64,000 bases of DNA. Source: Collinsella sp. AF23-2 (GTDB lineage Bacteria; Actinomycetota; Coriobacteriia; Coriobacteriales; Coriobacteriaceae). The notes below the pieces were generated by a model. That model was not told where the DNA came from and did not search any database. It saw nothing but the letters and a program-made list of their open reading frames with translations. Shown piece by piece: positions 44,809 to 53,339 of this stretch; positions within the stretch are counted from its first letter, which is position 1, and every line of letters begins with the position of its first letter. Location: contig NZ_QRVG01000009.1 of the NCBI RefSeq assembly GCF_003459245.1, forward strand, positions 15,507-79,506. Reading direction: 5' to 3'. A program made the translations under genes and the position numbers.

Positions 44809-46773
44809 CTAACGCAGCGATCTCAGACCGCCGGCCTCCCTGTCGAGTACTGTAAAGCGCACGGCATCCAGGTGCTCCAAGATGCTAATGGTTCGTTTGC
44901 GCGACACGCCCAGGGCTTCGCGCAGCACACTCGTGGTGGCGGCGCCGCCAGCAGCCTCGATAGCCGTCGCAACAACCTCACGCGCATGGGCCTCGGCAGC
45001 GGCGGACAAGGCAACGTCGCGCTCGACCTTAACGATCGAGTGGTTGAGCGAAAGCTCGCGCAGTGCACGCGTCATGGTGTCGCGATCGAGCTGCAACTGT
45101 TCGCTCACCTCGGGAAGCGTCGGCGCATTAAGACCGGCCTCATCCAGCAGGGCCACGATACGCTGGCCAGCCTCGCGCACCACGCGTATCGCCGCGGTGG
45201 CGGAATGCGGGTCGAACACCTCGGCACCGTCGACGGCGCACACGCCACGTGCACAGCCCTCGGCAATAAGTGCCATCGCGACATCGTTACCGGCGCCCGG
45301 CCAAGCCGCGTGCGCGACCGCACCGGACGTAAAGCCGATCTCCTTGGGAGCCGCCGCGTGCATGGAGGACAAGGCCGCAGCCAGCACATCCATTGCAGCA
45401 TCGAGAGCCGAGGCATCTGCGTAGAGCACCGCACCGCCCGCAGCAAGCTCGCACACGGCAGCCTGGTCCACAAGCCCACGCAAAACGATCTCGACCTCGC
45501 CGGTAACAAGATCGAGCGCTGCGGCAACACCGGCAGCAGCAACAGGCAGCGTTTGCAGCGCCAGCCACGCGTGTACGCCGTCCGCGACATCTCCGGACTC
45601 AAGCGCCGCATACAACGCGCGCTCCCCCGCCGACAGGACCCGCGCGCGGCGACAGCGCGATAGCAGGACGCGTCCGCCGCCAAGCAGCGAAATCGGCGAA
45701 TACGACAGAATGACGGCATGATCGCCGGCGCGCAACGGCAGCGGCCGTTCCAGGCGCACCTGCACCACACGCGTCTCGCCGACCGCAATAGGCGGCTCGT
45801 CGTCTAAAAGCATAATGCGGCCGAGCACCTCAGCCGTGCCCGCCATAACGTGCACGCGTGTACCCGAAGCAAGAACGCCGGCTCGCACGCCATCGCGCCC
45901 CACATATGTCAGTTGCATCAAAAAGCGCAGCGTCTGGCCCACGCGACCCTCGACGCCGAGCATCTCGCCGCGCTTGAGGCCCGCCACGCCATCGCCCACC
46001 AGGTTCAGGGCGACGCGCTGGCCGGGAACCGCGCACTGGGTATCCCCGTGAACCTGCACCCCGCGCACGCGACAGCGCGTTTGCGACGGCAGCGCAACGA
46101 GCTCATCGCCAACCGAAACGGGACCGTCGTGCAGCGTACCCGTCACGACGGTTCCGGTGCCGCGGATGCTAAAGCAACGGTCGATGGGAAGACGGGGCGC
46201 GGCGCCCGAGCCAGCGGTCGCCTCCAGATGCTCCGACCAGCACGAACAAACCGTGTTATCGAGCGTCGTAAGCAGCTCGTCCAGGCCCTCGCTCGTCTTG
46301 GAGGACACCGGCACTATAGAGGCACCCGCAAACACGGTCCCGTCCAGAAACGCCTCGACATCGAGCTCCGCCAGCGCGGCAATCTCGTGGTCGGCCAAAT
46401 CGCGCATCGTGAGTGCGACGACCATGCGCGTCACACCCAACAGCTTCAGAACCCGAACGTGCTCGCGGGTCTGCGGCATCACGCCCTCAACGGCCGAAAC
46501 CGCCAGCAACGCAACGTCCACGCCGGTGGCGCCCTGCACCATGGCGCGCAGATAGTGCGCATGCCCGGGTACGTCGACCAAGCCGACAAGCTTGCCGCTG
46601 GGAAGCTCGAGCTCGCCAAAGCCGAGCTCAGTGGTCATGCCTCGGCGCCGTTCGACCTCCAGACGGTCGGGATTTTTGCCGGTCAGCGCCTCGATAAGGG
46701 CCGACTTTCCGTGGTCGACGTGTCCTGCCGTTCCGACGATAACGGGACATTCGACAAGCTCGCGCGCGGTCAT
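44809..46773 (-). CDS. selB: Selenocysteine-specific translation elongation factor SelB
   Basis: A 654-residue EF-Tu-like GTPase: G1 GTAGHVDHGKSALIEALTG, G3 DVPGHAHYLRAM. Domains II/III follow, then a C-terminal run of winged-helix repeats (LPEVSEQLQLDRDTMTRALREL, ATTSVLREALGVSRKRTISILEHL) that bind the SECIS RNA. It delivers Sec-tRNA to UGA codons. The start ATG at 46773 overlaps the selA stop as ATGA; the longer frame to 46818 lies inside selA and is rejected. With selA upstream and selC downstream the core Sec machinery is complete, and selD lies 7 kb away. Confidence 0.95.
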   Translation of the reverse strand: MTARELVECPVIVGTAGHVDHGKSALIEALTGKNPDRLEVERRRGMTTELGFGELELPSGKLVGLVDVPGHAHYLRAMVQGATGVDVALLAVSAVEGVMPQTREHVRVLKLLGVTRMVVALTMRDLADHEIAALAELDVEAFLDGTVFAGASIVPVSSKTSEGLDELLTTLDNTVCSCWSEHLEATAGSGAAPRLPIDRCFSIRGTGTVVTGTLHDGPVSVGDELVALPSQTRCRVRGVQVHGDTQCAVPGQRVALNLVGDGVAGLKRGEMLGVEGRVGQTLRFLMQLTYVGRDGVRAGVLASGTRVHVMAGTAEVLGRIMLLDDEPPIAVGETRVVQVRLERPLPLRAGDHAVILSYSPISLLGGGRVLLSRCRRARVLSAGERALYAALESGDVADGVHAWLALQTLPVAAAGVAAALDLVTGEVEIVLRGLVDQAAVCELAAGGAVLYADASALDAAMDVLAAALSSMHAAAPKEIGFTSGAVAHAAWPGAGNDVAMALIAEGCARGVCAVDGAEVFDPHSATAAIRVVREAGQRIVALLDEAGLNAPTLPEVSEQLQLDRDTMTRALRELSLNHSIVKVERDVALSAAAEAHAREVVATAIEAAGGAATTSVLREALGVSRKRTISILEHLDAVRFTVLDREAGGLRSLR

Positions 46774-48227
46774 CGACGCAAACCTGCCCGCACGGCATCC
46801 GCCAACGCAGACGCACACAGGTCAAGGTCGGTGTCGCGCAAAAGCGTGCGAACGTCAAAAAGCACCTGGTCGTGCCGCACGCGCGTCACAACCGGCGTAT
46901 CGGGCTCCTGTACCATAGCGCGCTTTAGGCCATCGGCGGATAGACGCCCATCGACGGGACAGACGGCAACGCAAAAAGTTGGGAGCTCGACGGTCGGCAG
47001 CGAACCGCCGCCCGGAGCAGACACGCCCTCGACAACCTGCAGCTCCACCGCCTCCTCACACTGAGACTCGCGAAGCTTGCGCAGCATGCGGTCATGCAGG
47101 CGCTTGGCCTGACGCTCGAGCGGAGCCGGCGCGCCGGAAAGCATGTTGAGCACCGGGATCTCCCGATGCGCTGTATCGGATCCGGTCACATACAGGCGCA
47201 AAGTGGCCTCGAGCGCCGCGAGCGTGAGCTTGCCGGGGCGAAGCGCGCGCATAAGCGGATGCGAGGCACAGGCGGCGATTACCTGGGCGCTACCGAGAAT
47301 AATGCCCGCTTGCGAGGCGCCGAGCAGCTTGTCGCCCGAGCACGAGACGACGTCAACGCCGGCGCAAAGCGAGGCGGACGTGGGCTTCTCCCCAGCATCG
47401 ACGAGCACCTCATCTGTAAGCAAAGCGCCCGAGCCCTGGTCCTCGTACAGTAACAGCCCGTGCTCATGCGCCAGCGCAGAAAGCTCCGCCGCGGAAACCT
47501 CCTCGTGGAAACCCTCGATACGGTAGTTAGAAGGATGAACTTTCAAGATCATCGCCGTATTGGGCGTAATGGCGCTTCGGTAATCATCCAGATGCGTGCG
47601 GTTGGTGGAGCCCACCTCGACAAGCTTGGCACCCGAAGCCGCCATGATATCGGGAATGCGGAAGCTGCCGCCCACCTCGACAAGCTCGCCACGGCTCACG
47701 ATGACCTCTTTGCCGCTTGCATGCGCGGCAAGCACCAGCAGCACCGCCGCGGCGTTGTTGTTGACAACCAGGGCGTCCTGCGCCCCCGTGAGCGTGCGCA
47801 GCAGACGCGCGGCATGCTCTTTGCGGCCCCCACGGGCACAGGTCGCGACGTCATACTCAAGCGTGCTGTAGCCGCGGGCGACATCGGCCACCGCCTGCAC
47901 CGCTGCGGGAGCAAGCGGAGCACGGCCCAGATTGGTGTGAATCACAACGCCCGACGCGTTGACGGCAGGGCGCAGGGTCGGCAGCGACAGTCGGTGGCAC
48001 CGCTGCTCGATGGCCAAGGCGAGCTCGCGCTTATTCCTAGCGGGGACGCCAGAGCGAATCGCCTCGCGCTCGGCATCGAGCTCGGCATCAATCGCCTCGC
48101 GCACAATCATGTCGCCCGCATCGCCGGCAGCCTTCATGACCGGCCACTCGGCCAGCAGCTCGTGAACGGCGGGAATGGAGCGCAGGCGGTCGCGCACCTC
48201 GGCAGGCATGGATTCGCAGTCGCTCAT
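46770..48227 (-). CDS. selA: L-seryl-tRNA(Sec) selenium transferase SelA
   Basis: A 485-residue PLP enzyme converting seryl-tRNA(Sec) to selenocysteinyl-tRNA(Sec) with selenophosphate. Family motifs: RPAVNASGVVIHTNLGRAPL, STLEYDVATCARGGR, VVNNNAAAVLLVL, LVEVGSTNRTHLDDY and the PLP-lysine region SGDKLLGASQAGII. ATG 48227 has AAAGG 8 bases upstream. The open frame continues to 48338, but that extension covers an inverted repeat and lacks support. It is the first gene of selABC. Confidence 0.95.
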   Translation of the reverse strand: MSDCESMPAEVRDRLRSIPAVHELLAEWPVMKAAGDAGDMIVREAIDAELDAEREAIRSGVPARNKRELALAIEQRCHRLSLPTLRPAVNASGVVIHTNLGRAPLAPAAVQAVADVARGYSTLEYDVATCARGGRKEHAARLLRTLTGAQDALVVNNNAAAVLLVLAAHASGKEVIVSRGELVEVGGSFRIPDIMAASGAKLVEVGSTNRTHLDDYRSAITPNTAMILKVHPSNYRIEGFHEEVSAAELSALAHEHGLLLYEDQGSGALLTDEVLVDAGEKPTSASLCAGVDVVSCSGDKLLGASQAGIILGSAQVIAACASHPLMRALRPGKLTLAALEATLRLYVTGSDTAHREIPVLNMLSGAPAPLERQAKRLHDRMLRKLRESQCEEAVELQVVEGVSAPGGGSLPTVELPTFCVAVCPVDGRLSADGLKRAMVQEPDTPVVTRVRHDQVLFDVRTLLRDTDLDLCASALADAVRAGLRR

Positions 48228-48301
48228 GGAAAGCCTTTCGACATGTTCAATAAAAAGCGGGCCCCCTTTGTCGTCAGCAGCAAAATGCGGCAACGCACAT
48301 G

Positions 48302-48390
48302 CAAAAAGGGACAGGTCCATTATGGCAGCTCGTGACAAGACGGCGCAGCGCCTCGCTCAAAACCTGCCAAAATAAACCTGTCCCTTTTTG
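48302..48390. repeat. Inverted repeat between focA and selA
   Basis: CAAAAAGGGACAGGT (48302-48316) and ACCTGTCCCTTTTTG (48376-48390) are perfect 15-bp arms, with an inner TGGCAG/CTGCCA pair. It begins 75 bases upstream of the selA start and ends 21 bases after the focA stop. The A/T ends could act as a bidirectional terminator, and the large loop recalls the other long inverted repeats in this window. Confidence 0.6.
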
Positions 48391-48411
48391 GTCGGTTATG
48401 GGTTGGGTCCT

Positions 48412-49248
48412 TTAGGACTCTTTGTTGGCGTAGATAAACCAGTAGCCCAGCGCCACGATCAGGGCGCCACCCACGATATTGCCCAGCGTGGCGACCGTAA
48501 GGTTGAGCGCCAACCCGGCAGCGTTGAGGGCATCGGCGCCAGCGACATCGGCTCCATAGCCGCAGGAGTGCATCAAAATACCCATGGGCAAAAAGTACAT
48601 GTTGGCGACGCAGTGCTCAAAACCGCAGGCCACAAAGGCAGCGATGGGCAGCAAAATGCCCACGACCTTGTCGACCACGGTCTTGCCGGCAGTGCCGATC
48701 CATACGGCCAGGCAGACAAAGATGTTGCACAAAATGCCGCGGAAGAAGATGGTAACGGCGTCGATCGCAACCTTACCGGCGGCGACGCTCACCATGGCAT
48801 TGGCGACGGCCTCGCCGTTGAGCTTATAAATAGCTGCCATGTAAATCAAAAAGACAACGAACAGGGCGCCAGCAAAGTTGCCGATCCACACAACAGCCCA
48901 AGCCTTGAACATCTGGACGAGCGTAATCTTTTTGCTCTTAAGCGCGCATACCATAAGCGAGTTACCGGTAAACAGCTCCGCGCCGCAAATGAGCACGAGC
49001 ACCAGTCCCAGGCAAAAAGCAAGACCGCCCACGAAGCGCTGGGCGCCCCAGCCAAGCGTGGGATCGCTCAGAAAGACCGTGAAGAACAGGCCGCCGAAGG
49101 CGATAAACGCTCCGGCGAACATGGCGAGCAAAAAGGCCTTCGAGACCGGCAGGTTGGCCTTGGTAACGCCGGCGGCCTCGGACTTAGCCTCGATCGCGGC
49201 GGGCGCCAGGCAGTCGGGGGTGGGGTATTCTGCCTTACTCTGTGCCAT
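48412..49248 (-). CDS. focA: Formate/nitrite transporter family channel (FocA-like)
   Basis: A 278-residue FNT-family protein with six membrane segments. NLPVSKAFLLAMFAGAFIAFG forms TM1. TGNSLMVCALKSKKI is the omega-loop region. The central gating His is in GFEHCVANMYFLPMG. A pentameric pore exporting or importing formate is expected; nitrite or hydrosulfide are alternatives within the family. ATG 49248 (MAQSKAEYPTP) is chosen because the upstream extension runs into a repeat element. Placement next to selenocysteine genes fits formate metabolism by a selenium/molybdenum formate dehydrogenase, which is not in this window. Confidence 0.88.
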   Translation of the reverse strand: MAQSKAEYPTPDCLAPAAIEAKSEAAGVTKANLPVSKAFLLAMFAGAFIAFGGLFFTVFLSDPTLGWGAQRFVGGLAFCLGLVLVLICGAELFTGNSLMVCALKSKKITLVQMFKAWAVVWIGNFAGALFVVFLIYMAAIYKLNGEAVANAMVSVAAGKVAIDAVTIFFRGILCNIFVCLAVWIGTAGKTVVDKVVGILLPIAAFVACGFEHCVANMYFLPMGILMHSCGYGADVAGADALNAAGLALNLTVATLGNIVGGALIVALGYWFIYANKES

Positions 49249-49368
49249 GGCAATCACTACTTTCTTACGATGTGGGACAAACGCTCTTGGTTCATTTGCC
49301 CCGCGAGGTCGGACGGTATAAAAATAAACGCGAGCCAAATTAGCATATTGGCCTGCGATTATATAGCT

Positions 49369-49510
49369 TGGAGCGGGCGACGGGAAGTCCAAGGATTTGC
49401 TTCGCAAATCCTTGTTTCGCTGCGGGCCTTCGGCCCTTGCGTGCTGCGCTGGAAAATGCTCACGCATTTTCTCAGCTCCGCACCCTGACGGGTTCGATTC
49501 CCGTCGCCCG
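49369..49510. repeat. Multi-hairpin element bounded by copies of the tRNA-Gly 3' end
   Basis: Positions 49369-49386 repeat exactly the 3' end of the tRNA-Gly gene (49572-49589), and 49491-49510 carry an inverted copy of its T-arm and acceptor (complement of 49578-49597). Between them are three consecutive hairpins: AAGGATTTGC-TTC-GCAAATCCTT (49391-49413), GGGCC-TTC-GGCCC (about 49424-49436) and GAAAATGC-TCAC-GCATTTTC (about 49452-49471). No protein or functional tRNA is visible. Confidence 0.6.
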
Positions 49511-49571
49511 GCGCGTAAACGAAAACAGCTCTGATTCCCAAAGGAAACCAAAGCCGTTAAAACAATTCTTA

Positions 49572-49645
49572 TGGAGCGGGCGACGGGAATCGAACCCGCG
49601 TCATCAGCTTGGAAGGCTGGGGTTCTACCATTGAACTACGCCCGC
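49572..49645 (-). tRNA. tRNA-Gly (anticodon TCC)
   Basis: Cloverleaf on the minus strand: GCGGGCG/CGCCCGC acceptor, anticodon loop CTTCCAA, T-arm GGGTTCGATTCCC, encoded CCA at 49572-49574. Confidence 0.96.
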
Positions 49646-49651
49646 AAGATA

Positions 49652-49728
49652 TGGTCGGGACGACAGGATTTGAACCTGCGACATCCTGCTCCCAAAGCAG
49701 GCGCGCTACCAAACTGCGCCACGTCCCG
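49652..49728 (-). tRNA. tRNA-Pro (anticodon TGG)
   Basis: Cloverleaf on the minus strand: CGGGACG/CGTCCCG acceptor, anticodon loop TTTGGGA, T-arm AGGTTCAAATCCT, encoded CCA at 49652-49654. It lies 6 bases upstream of tRNA-Gly, so the two are probably one transcript. Confidence 0.96.
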
Positions 49729-49819
49729 AAGGTGTTGAGCAGCTAAGGCATAAACCTTGCGTGTCCCAAAGCGAAGGAAATTATAGGGGAGACTTCCCGC
49801 CTGTGCAAGCGGCGATATT

Positions 49820-51178
49820 CTAGCTCCTCGAATGTGCGACAAACCGGCTGTGGAGCAGGCCTATCACAAACGCCACCACGGCGACCGGCGCCCACGCGGC
49901 ACCGATATCCGCCAGCGGCAGCGCATCGAACGGTAGCCACGCGCCAGCAAAGAACGCGTCGCGGACCGAGGTGATCACGCTCTGCACCGCGACGACGCCG
50001 CCGACCCAGACCCATACCTGCGGATGCGCGTCGCAAAAACCGTGCACCAGGCCCATAAGCACCAGCACAATGGCAACGGGATACAAGGCATTGAGCATGG
50101 GCACCGAGAACATAAGAATCACGTCGAGGCCCACGTTGGAGAGCACGCACGAAAACGCTGCGAACACAAAGGCGAGAACCGCAAAGGGGCGGCGCATGGC
50201 CTCCTCAGAGGCCTCCGCTCCCCCTTCGACCACATACGTCTCGCAGAAGTAACGCGAGCAGCAGCTGATGAGGCCGATGCACACGTTCATGCAGGCGAGG
50301 AAAAAGATCGCAAAGACCACGACCGTGCCGGCAAGCCCAAAATGCATGGAGGCCGAACGGGCGAGGATGGCGGCGCCGTTGGTAGCGTCGGGCATCACGG
50401 TGCCGAGCTGCATACCGGCAAGGCCCAAGCCGCAGTAGATGATGGCCATGAGTACGCCGGCGATCACACCGGAACGCGAAATCTCGAAGGCCACGCGCTT
50501 GTCATCGGTAACACCCAACTCGTGGATGGTCTCGGCGATGATGATGCCAAAGGCGAGCGACGCGAGCAGGTCCATGGTCTGATAGCCAGTCAGAAAGCCC
50601 TGCACGGCAGCGCCAGCATCGTAGGGGGCCTGCGGCGCGGCAGCGGGACCCAGCGGCGAGATCACGGCAGCACCAACGACCAGCACGATGAGCGCAATGA
50701 GCGCGGGGCCCGTAATGCGGCCGAGCACGCGTGTGATGACGCCCGGGCGCAGCGTGAGCGCAAACGCGACGACAAAGAAGCCGACGGCAAACACCAGGCG
50801 CGCCGTGCCGAGCGAGACGCCCTCGGGCAACAGCGGCACCAGCATCTCGAAGGCCGTGGAGCTCGTGCGCGGAATGGCCAGGCACGGGCCGATAGCCAGA
50901 TACACCGCCGCGACAAAGAACTCGCCGAACTTGGGATGCACACGGCCGGCAAGCTCGCGCGCCGTTCCGGCAAGTGCCACGGCGATAAAGCCCATGACGG
51001 GCAGGCCGATGGCGGCAATGAGAAAGCCGAGCATGGCGACCGGCGTGGCAGAACCTGCCTGCAGCGCCAGCAGCGGCGGAATAATAAGGTTGCCGGCGCC
51101 AAAGAGCATCGAGAACAGGGCGATACCGACGGTAACGACATGGTCGGAGCGCAGGCCGCGCGGCGCGGATGAGGCCAT
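49820..51178 (-). CDS. brnQ: Branched-chain amino acid transport system II carrier protein (BrnQ, LIVCS family)
   Basis: A 452-residue membrane protein with about 12 segments. It begins VVTVGIALFSMLFGAGNLIIPPLLALQAG, the LIVCS signature, and has SSTAFEMLVPLLP and the mid-region LTGYQTMDLLASLAFGIII. It is a sodium- or proton-coupled importer of Leu, Ile and Val. The ribosome-binding site is AAAGG. It stands between the tRNA pair and the selenium/double-cubane module and is probably monocistronic. Confidence 0.92.
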   Translation of the reverse strand: MASSAPRGLRSDHVVTVGIALFSMLFGAGNLIIPPLLALQAGSATPVAMLGFLIAAIGLPVMGFIAVALAGTARELAGRVHPKFGEFFVAAVYLAIGPCLAIPRTSSTAFEMLVPLLPEGVSLGTARLVFAVGFFVVAFALTLRPGVITRVLGRITGPALIALIVLVVGAAVISPLGPAAAPQAPYDAGAAVQGFLTGYQTMDLLASLAFGIIIAETIHELGVTDDKRVAFEISRSGVIAGVLMAIIYCGLGLAGMQLGTVMPDATNGAAILARSASMHFGLAGTVVVFAIFFLACMNVCIGLISCCSRYFCETYVVEGGAEASEEAMRRPFAVLAFVFAAFSCVLSNVGLDVILMFSVPMLNALYPVAIVLVLMGLVHGFCDAHPQVWVWVGGVVAVQSVITSVRDAFFAGAWLPFDALPLADIGAAWAPVAVVAFVIGLLHSRFVAHSRS

Positions 51179-51245
51179 GGGACCACCTTTCGGGTCGAAA
51201 CAAAAACGGGACGGGCAAAAGGCCCATCCCGCAAGTATATACGCT

Positions 51246-52385
51246 TTAGCAAGCTAAATCGCGCAAAGCTTCAATCGCGGCGTCAACTTCCTCGTCCGTG
51301 TTGAAATACCCAAACGAGAAGCGAACGACACCCTGGCGCTCGGTCCCCAACGCGCGGTGCATGAGCGGAGCGCAGTGGGCGCCGGGGCGCGTCGCAATCC
51401 CCCACCCTTGCATGAGCGCGTCCGAAATCTCGGCCGAATCGATATCGCCCACGTTGAGTGAAACGATCGCCGAGCGCACGGGCTGGTCAAAGGCACCGTA
51501 GAGCTTGATCTCCGGGATTTCGCGCACGCCAGCGAGAAAGCGATCCGCCAGTGCTCGCTCATGCGCCGCAATCGCCTCGACCCCACCTTGGGCCTCGATA
51601 AAGTCGAGGCCGACAGAAAGGCCGGCGACACCGTGGCCGTTGAGCGTGCCCGCCTCCAGGCGCGTGGGCCACTCAAGCGGCTGCAGCGGATCAAAGCTGT
51701 GCACGCCCGTACCGCCCATGGCCCAGGGGGCCACGTCAATGCCCTCCGCCACGGCCAGGCCGCCGGTCCCCTGCGGACCCATGAGCCCCTTGTGGCCGGT
51801 AAAGCACACCACGTCGAGCCCCATGGCCTGCATATCAATATGCGCCGTGCCGGCAGACTGCGAGGCATCGACGATCACGAGCGCACCGGCCGCATGGGCC
51901 ATGGCGGCCACGCGCGCAATGTCGACCGCGTTGCCGGTCACATTGGAGGCGTGCGCCACCACCACGGCACGTGTGCCCGGCGTCACCAGCCGCTCAAGCT
52001 CTTCGTAGTCGAGCGCACCGTTCGCGTCGCAGCCCGCATGCTCAACGGTCACGCCCTGCTCTGCCGCCAGGCGGTTGAGCGGACGCAACACGGAGTTGTG
52101 CTCGAGCACCGTCGTGACCACGCGGTCGCCGCGGCGCACCACGCCATTGATGGCGGTGTTGAGCGCCGCGGTGGAGTTGGACGTAAAGCACACATGATCA
52201 GCCCGCGGGCAGCCCAGCAAGCGCGCGAGCTTGGCACGGCAACCGTGAATCGTACGAGCGGCATCGAGGGCACCCGACGTGGCGCCGCGCCCGGCATTGC
52301 CGAGCGAGCACATCGCCTGCGTCACGGCATCGATGACCGTCTGCGGCTTGTGCATGGTCGTCGCCGCGTTATCCAGGTAGATCAT
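51246..52385 (-). CDS. Class V aminotransferase-fold cysteine desulfurase/selenocysteine lyase-like enzyme (EF2568 type)
   Basis: A 379-residue PLP enzyme. It begins MIYLDNAATTMHKPQTV. The PLP-lysine is in CFTGHKGLMGPQGTGG, and the active Cys is in GIATRPGAHCAPLMHRALG. The last motif and the short overall form match the EF2568-type subfamily that travels with selD and selenium-dependent hydroxylases. It probably releases Se or S from (seleno)cysteine as a persulfide-type intermediate for the partner proteins encoded just upstream. The start ATG overlaps the DUF3343 stop as ATGA. It is the last gene of the module. General cysteine desulfurase activity for Fe-S clusters is the alternative. Confidence 0.85.
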   Translation of the reverse strand: MIYLDNAATTMHKPQTVIDAVTQAMCSLGNAGRGATSGALDAARTIHGCRAKLARLLGCPRADHVCFTSNSTAALNTAINGVVRRGDRVVTTVLEHNSVLRPLNRLAAEQGVTVEHAGCDANGALDYEELERLVTPGTRAVVVAHASNVTGNAVDIARVAAMAHAAGALVIVDASQSAGTAHIDMQAMGLDVVCFTGHKGLMGPQGTGGLAVAEGIDVAPWAMGGTGVHSFDPLQPLEWPTRLEAGTLNGHGVAGLSVGLDFIEAQGGVEAIAAHERALADRFLAGVREIPEIKLYGAFDQPVRSAIVSLNVGDIDSAEISDALMQGWGIATRPGAHCAPLMHRALGTERQGVVRFSFGYFNTDEEVDAAIEALRDLAC

Positions 52386-52633
52386 CGCACGACCTCCCAC
52401 ATATCAATCACGGTATAGCCCTCGGTGGGAACGCCCGCCGCGGCGAGTTCGCCGCGCAGCAGCTCCTCATCGGCAGGCAACGCTTTCCACGCCAGACCAC
52501 AGCCGGCAGCGACCTCCCCGGGCACGGGAATCGTTCGCCCGGGAAGGCCACGCTCAACGCACAGGGACTCGCAGCCCATGGCGGCCGCCGTGGTGGGAAA
52601 CGTGATGACAAGCGCCGGGCGCTTCTCCCTCAT
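52382..52633 (-). CDS. DUF3343 putative Se/S carrier protein
   Basis: An 83-residue protein: ALVITFPTTAAAMGCESLCVE, then PVPGEVAAGCGLAWKA with the conserved CG pair that could hold a perselenide or persulfide, and a short C-terminal tail. DUF3343 proteins are named Se/S carrier-like because they co-occur with selD. They probably shuttle sulfur or selenium between the class V enzyme and SelD. ATG 52633 has GGAG 6 bases before it. It is coupled to the next gene by a 4-base overlap. Confidence 0.85.
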   Translation of the reverse strand: MREKRPALVITFPTTAAAMGCESLCVERGLPGRTIPVPGEVAAGCGLAWKALPADEELLRGELAAAGVPTEGYTVIDMWEVVR

Positions 52634-52652
52634 GGCAACTCCAACCAATACG

Positions 52653-53279
52653 CTACGGGCGCACGACGCGCACGGCCTGCTCCATCTTCTCCACGATCAC
52701 ATACATGTTCGTGACCTCGCCCACGGCAAGCTGGTCCTTAATGCCATAGTGGTCGAGGCAGGTGCCACAGGTGAGGATCTCAACGCCCTGCTCGGCCAGG
52801 CCCTTCAGGTCGTCGAGTACCGGCGAGCCCTCGACGGTGAGCTTGGCACCGCCGTTGTAGAACAGCATGGTCGCGGGCAGCTCCTCCTGCTGCGTCACGG
52901 CAAAGATGAAGGCCTTCATGAGCTTGTGGCCCAGCTCGTCGTCGCCACGGCCCATGCAGTCGGTGTAGACGGAAATGACGAGTTTGCCCTTGCCGGCGCT
53001 GGCATCACAGAAGGCAGCGCCATCCTGCTCGGGATCGGCCATGGCAACGGCGCCAGAGGTCGCCACGGTCACGTGCCACTCGGCGTCAGAAACCTTCTCG
53101 ACCGAGGCCGTGCAGCCCTTCTCCTGCGCCATCTTGGAGATGTTCTTGACGGCGGTCTCGTTATCGACCGAGGTCACCACGGCACCCTCGCCGTCAAGCT
53201 GTTTGAGCGCCTTAAGCGTCTTGACGACGGGCAGCGGACAGGCATCGCCCATGGCATTGACTTCAATCTTGGTAGACAT
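52653..53279 (-). CDS. yedF: Sulfurtransferase-like selenium metabolism protein YedF
   Basis: A 208-residue two-domain protein. The TusA/SirA-like N-terminal domain has the reactive MGDACPLPVVKTLKALK (C14). The C-terminal DsrE-like domain has LVISVYTDCMGRGDDELG, FYNGGAKLTVEGS and the redox CGTCLDHYG. This fusion marks genomes that use selenium. It is proposed to carry Se as a perselenide, but its exact reaction is not settled. Ribosome-binding site AAAGGA. It lies 60 bases after selD and 19 before the DUF3343 gene, within one operon. Confidence 0.92.
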   Translation of the reverse strand: MSTKIEVNAMGDACPLPVVKTLKALKQLDGEGAVVTSVDNETAVKNISKMAQEKGCTASVEKVSDAEWHVTVATSGAVAMADPEQDGAAFCDASAGKGKLVISVYTDCMGRGDDELGHKLMKAFIFAVTQQEELPATMLFYNGGAKLTVEGSPVLDDLKGLAEQGVEILTCGTCLDHYGIKDQLAVGEVTNMYVIVEKMEQAVRVVRP

Positions 53280-53339
53280 AGCAAAATCCTTTCGAAAGAA
53301 CCGTTCTAGAGAACGTAAACAGTTACATAAACGTGCGGG

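Noticed and set aside
46770..46818. selB start at 46818
   Set aside because: That extension lies inside selA in another frame; ATG 46773 overlapping the selA stop gives the canonical SelB N-terminus.
49363..49551. N-terminal extension of FocA to 49551
   Set aside because: The extension runs through the tRNA-derived multi-hairpin element; ATG 49248 gives the normal family N-terminus.
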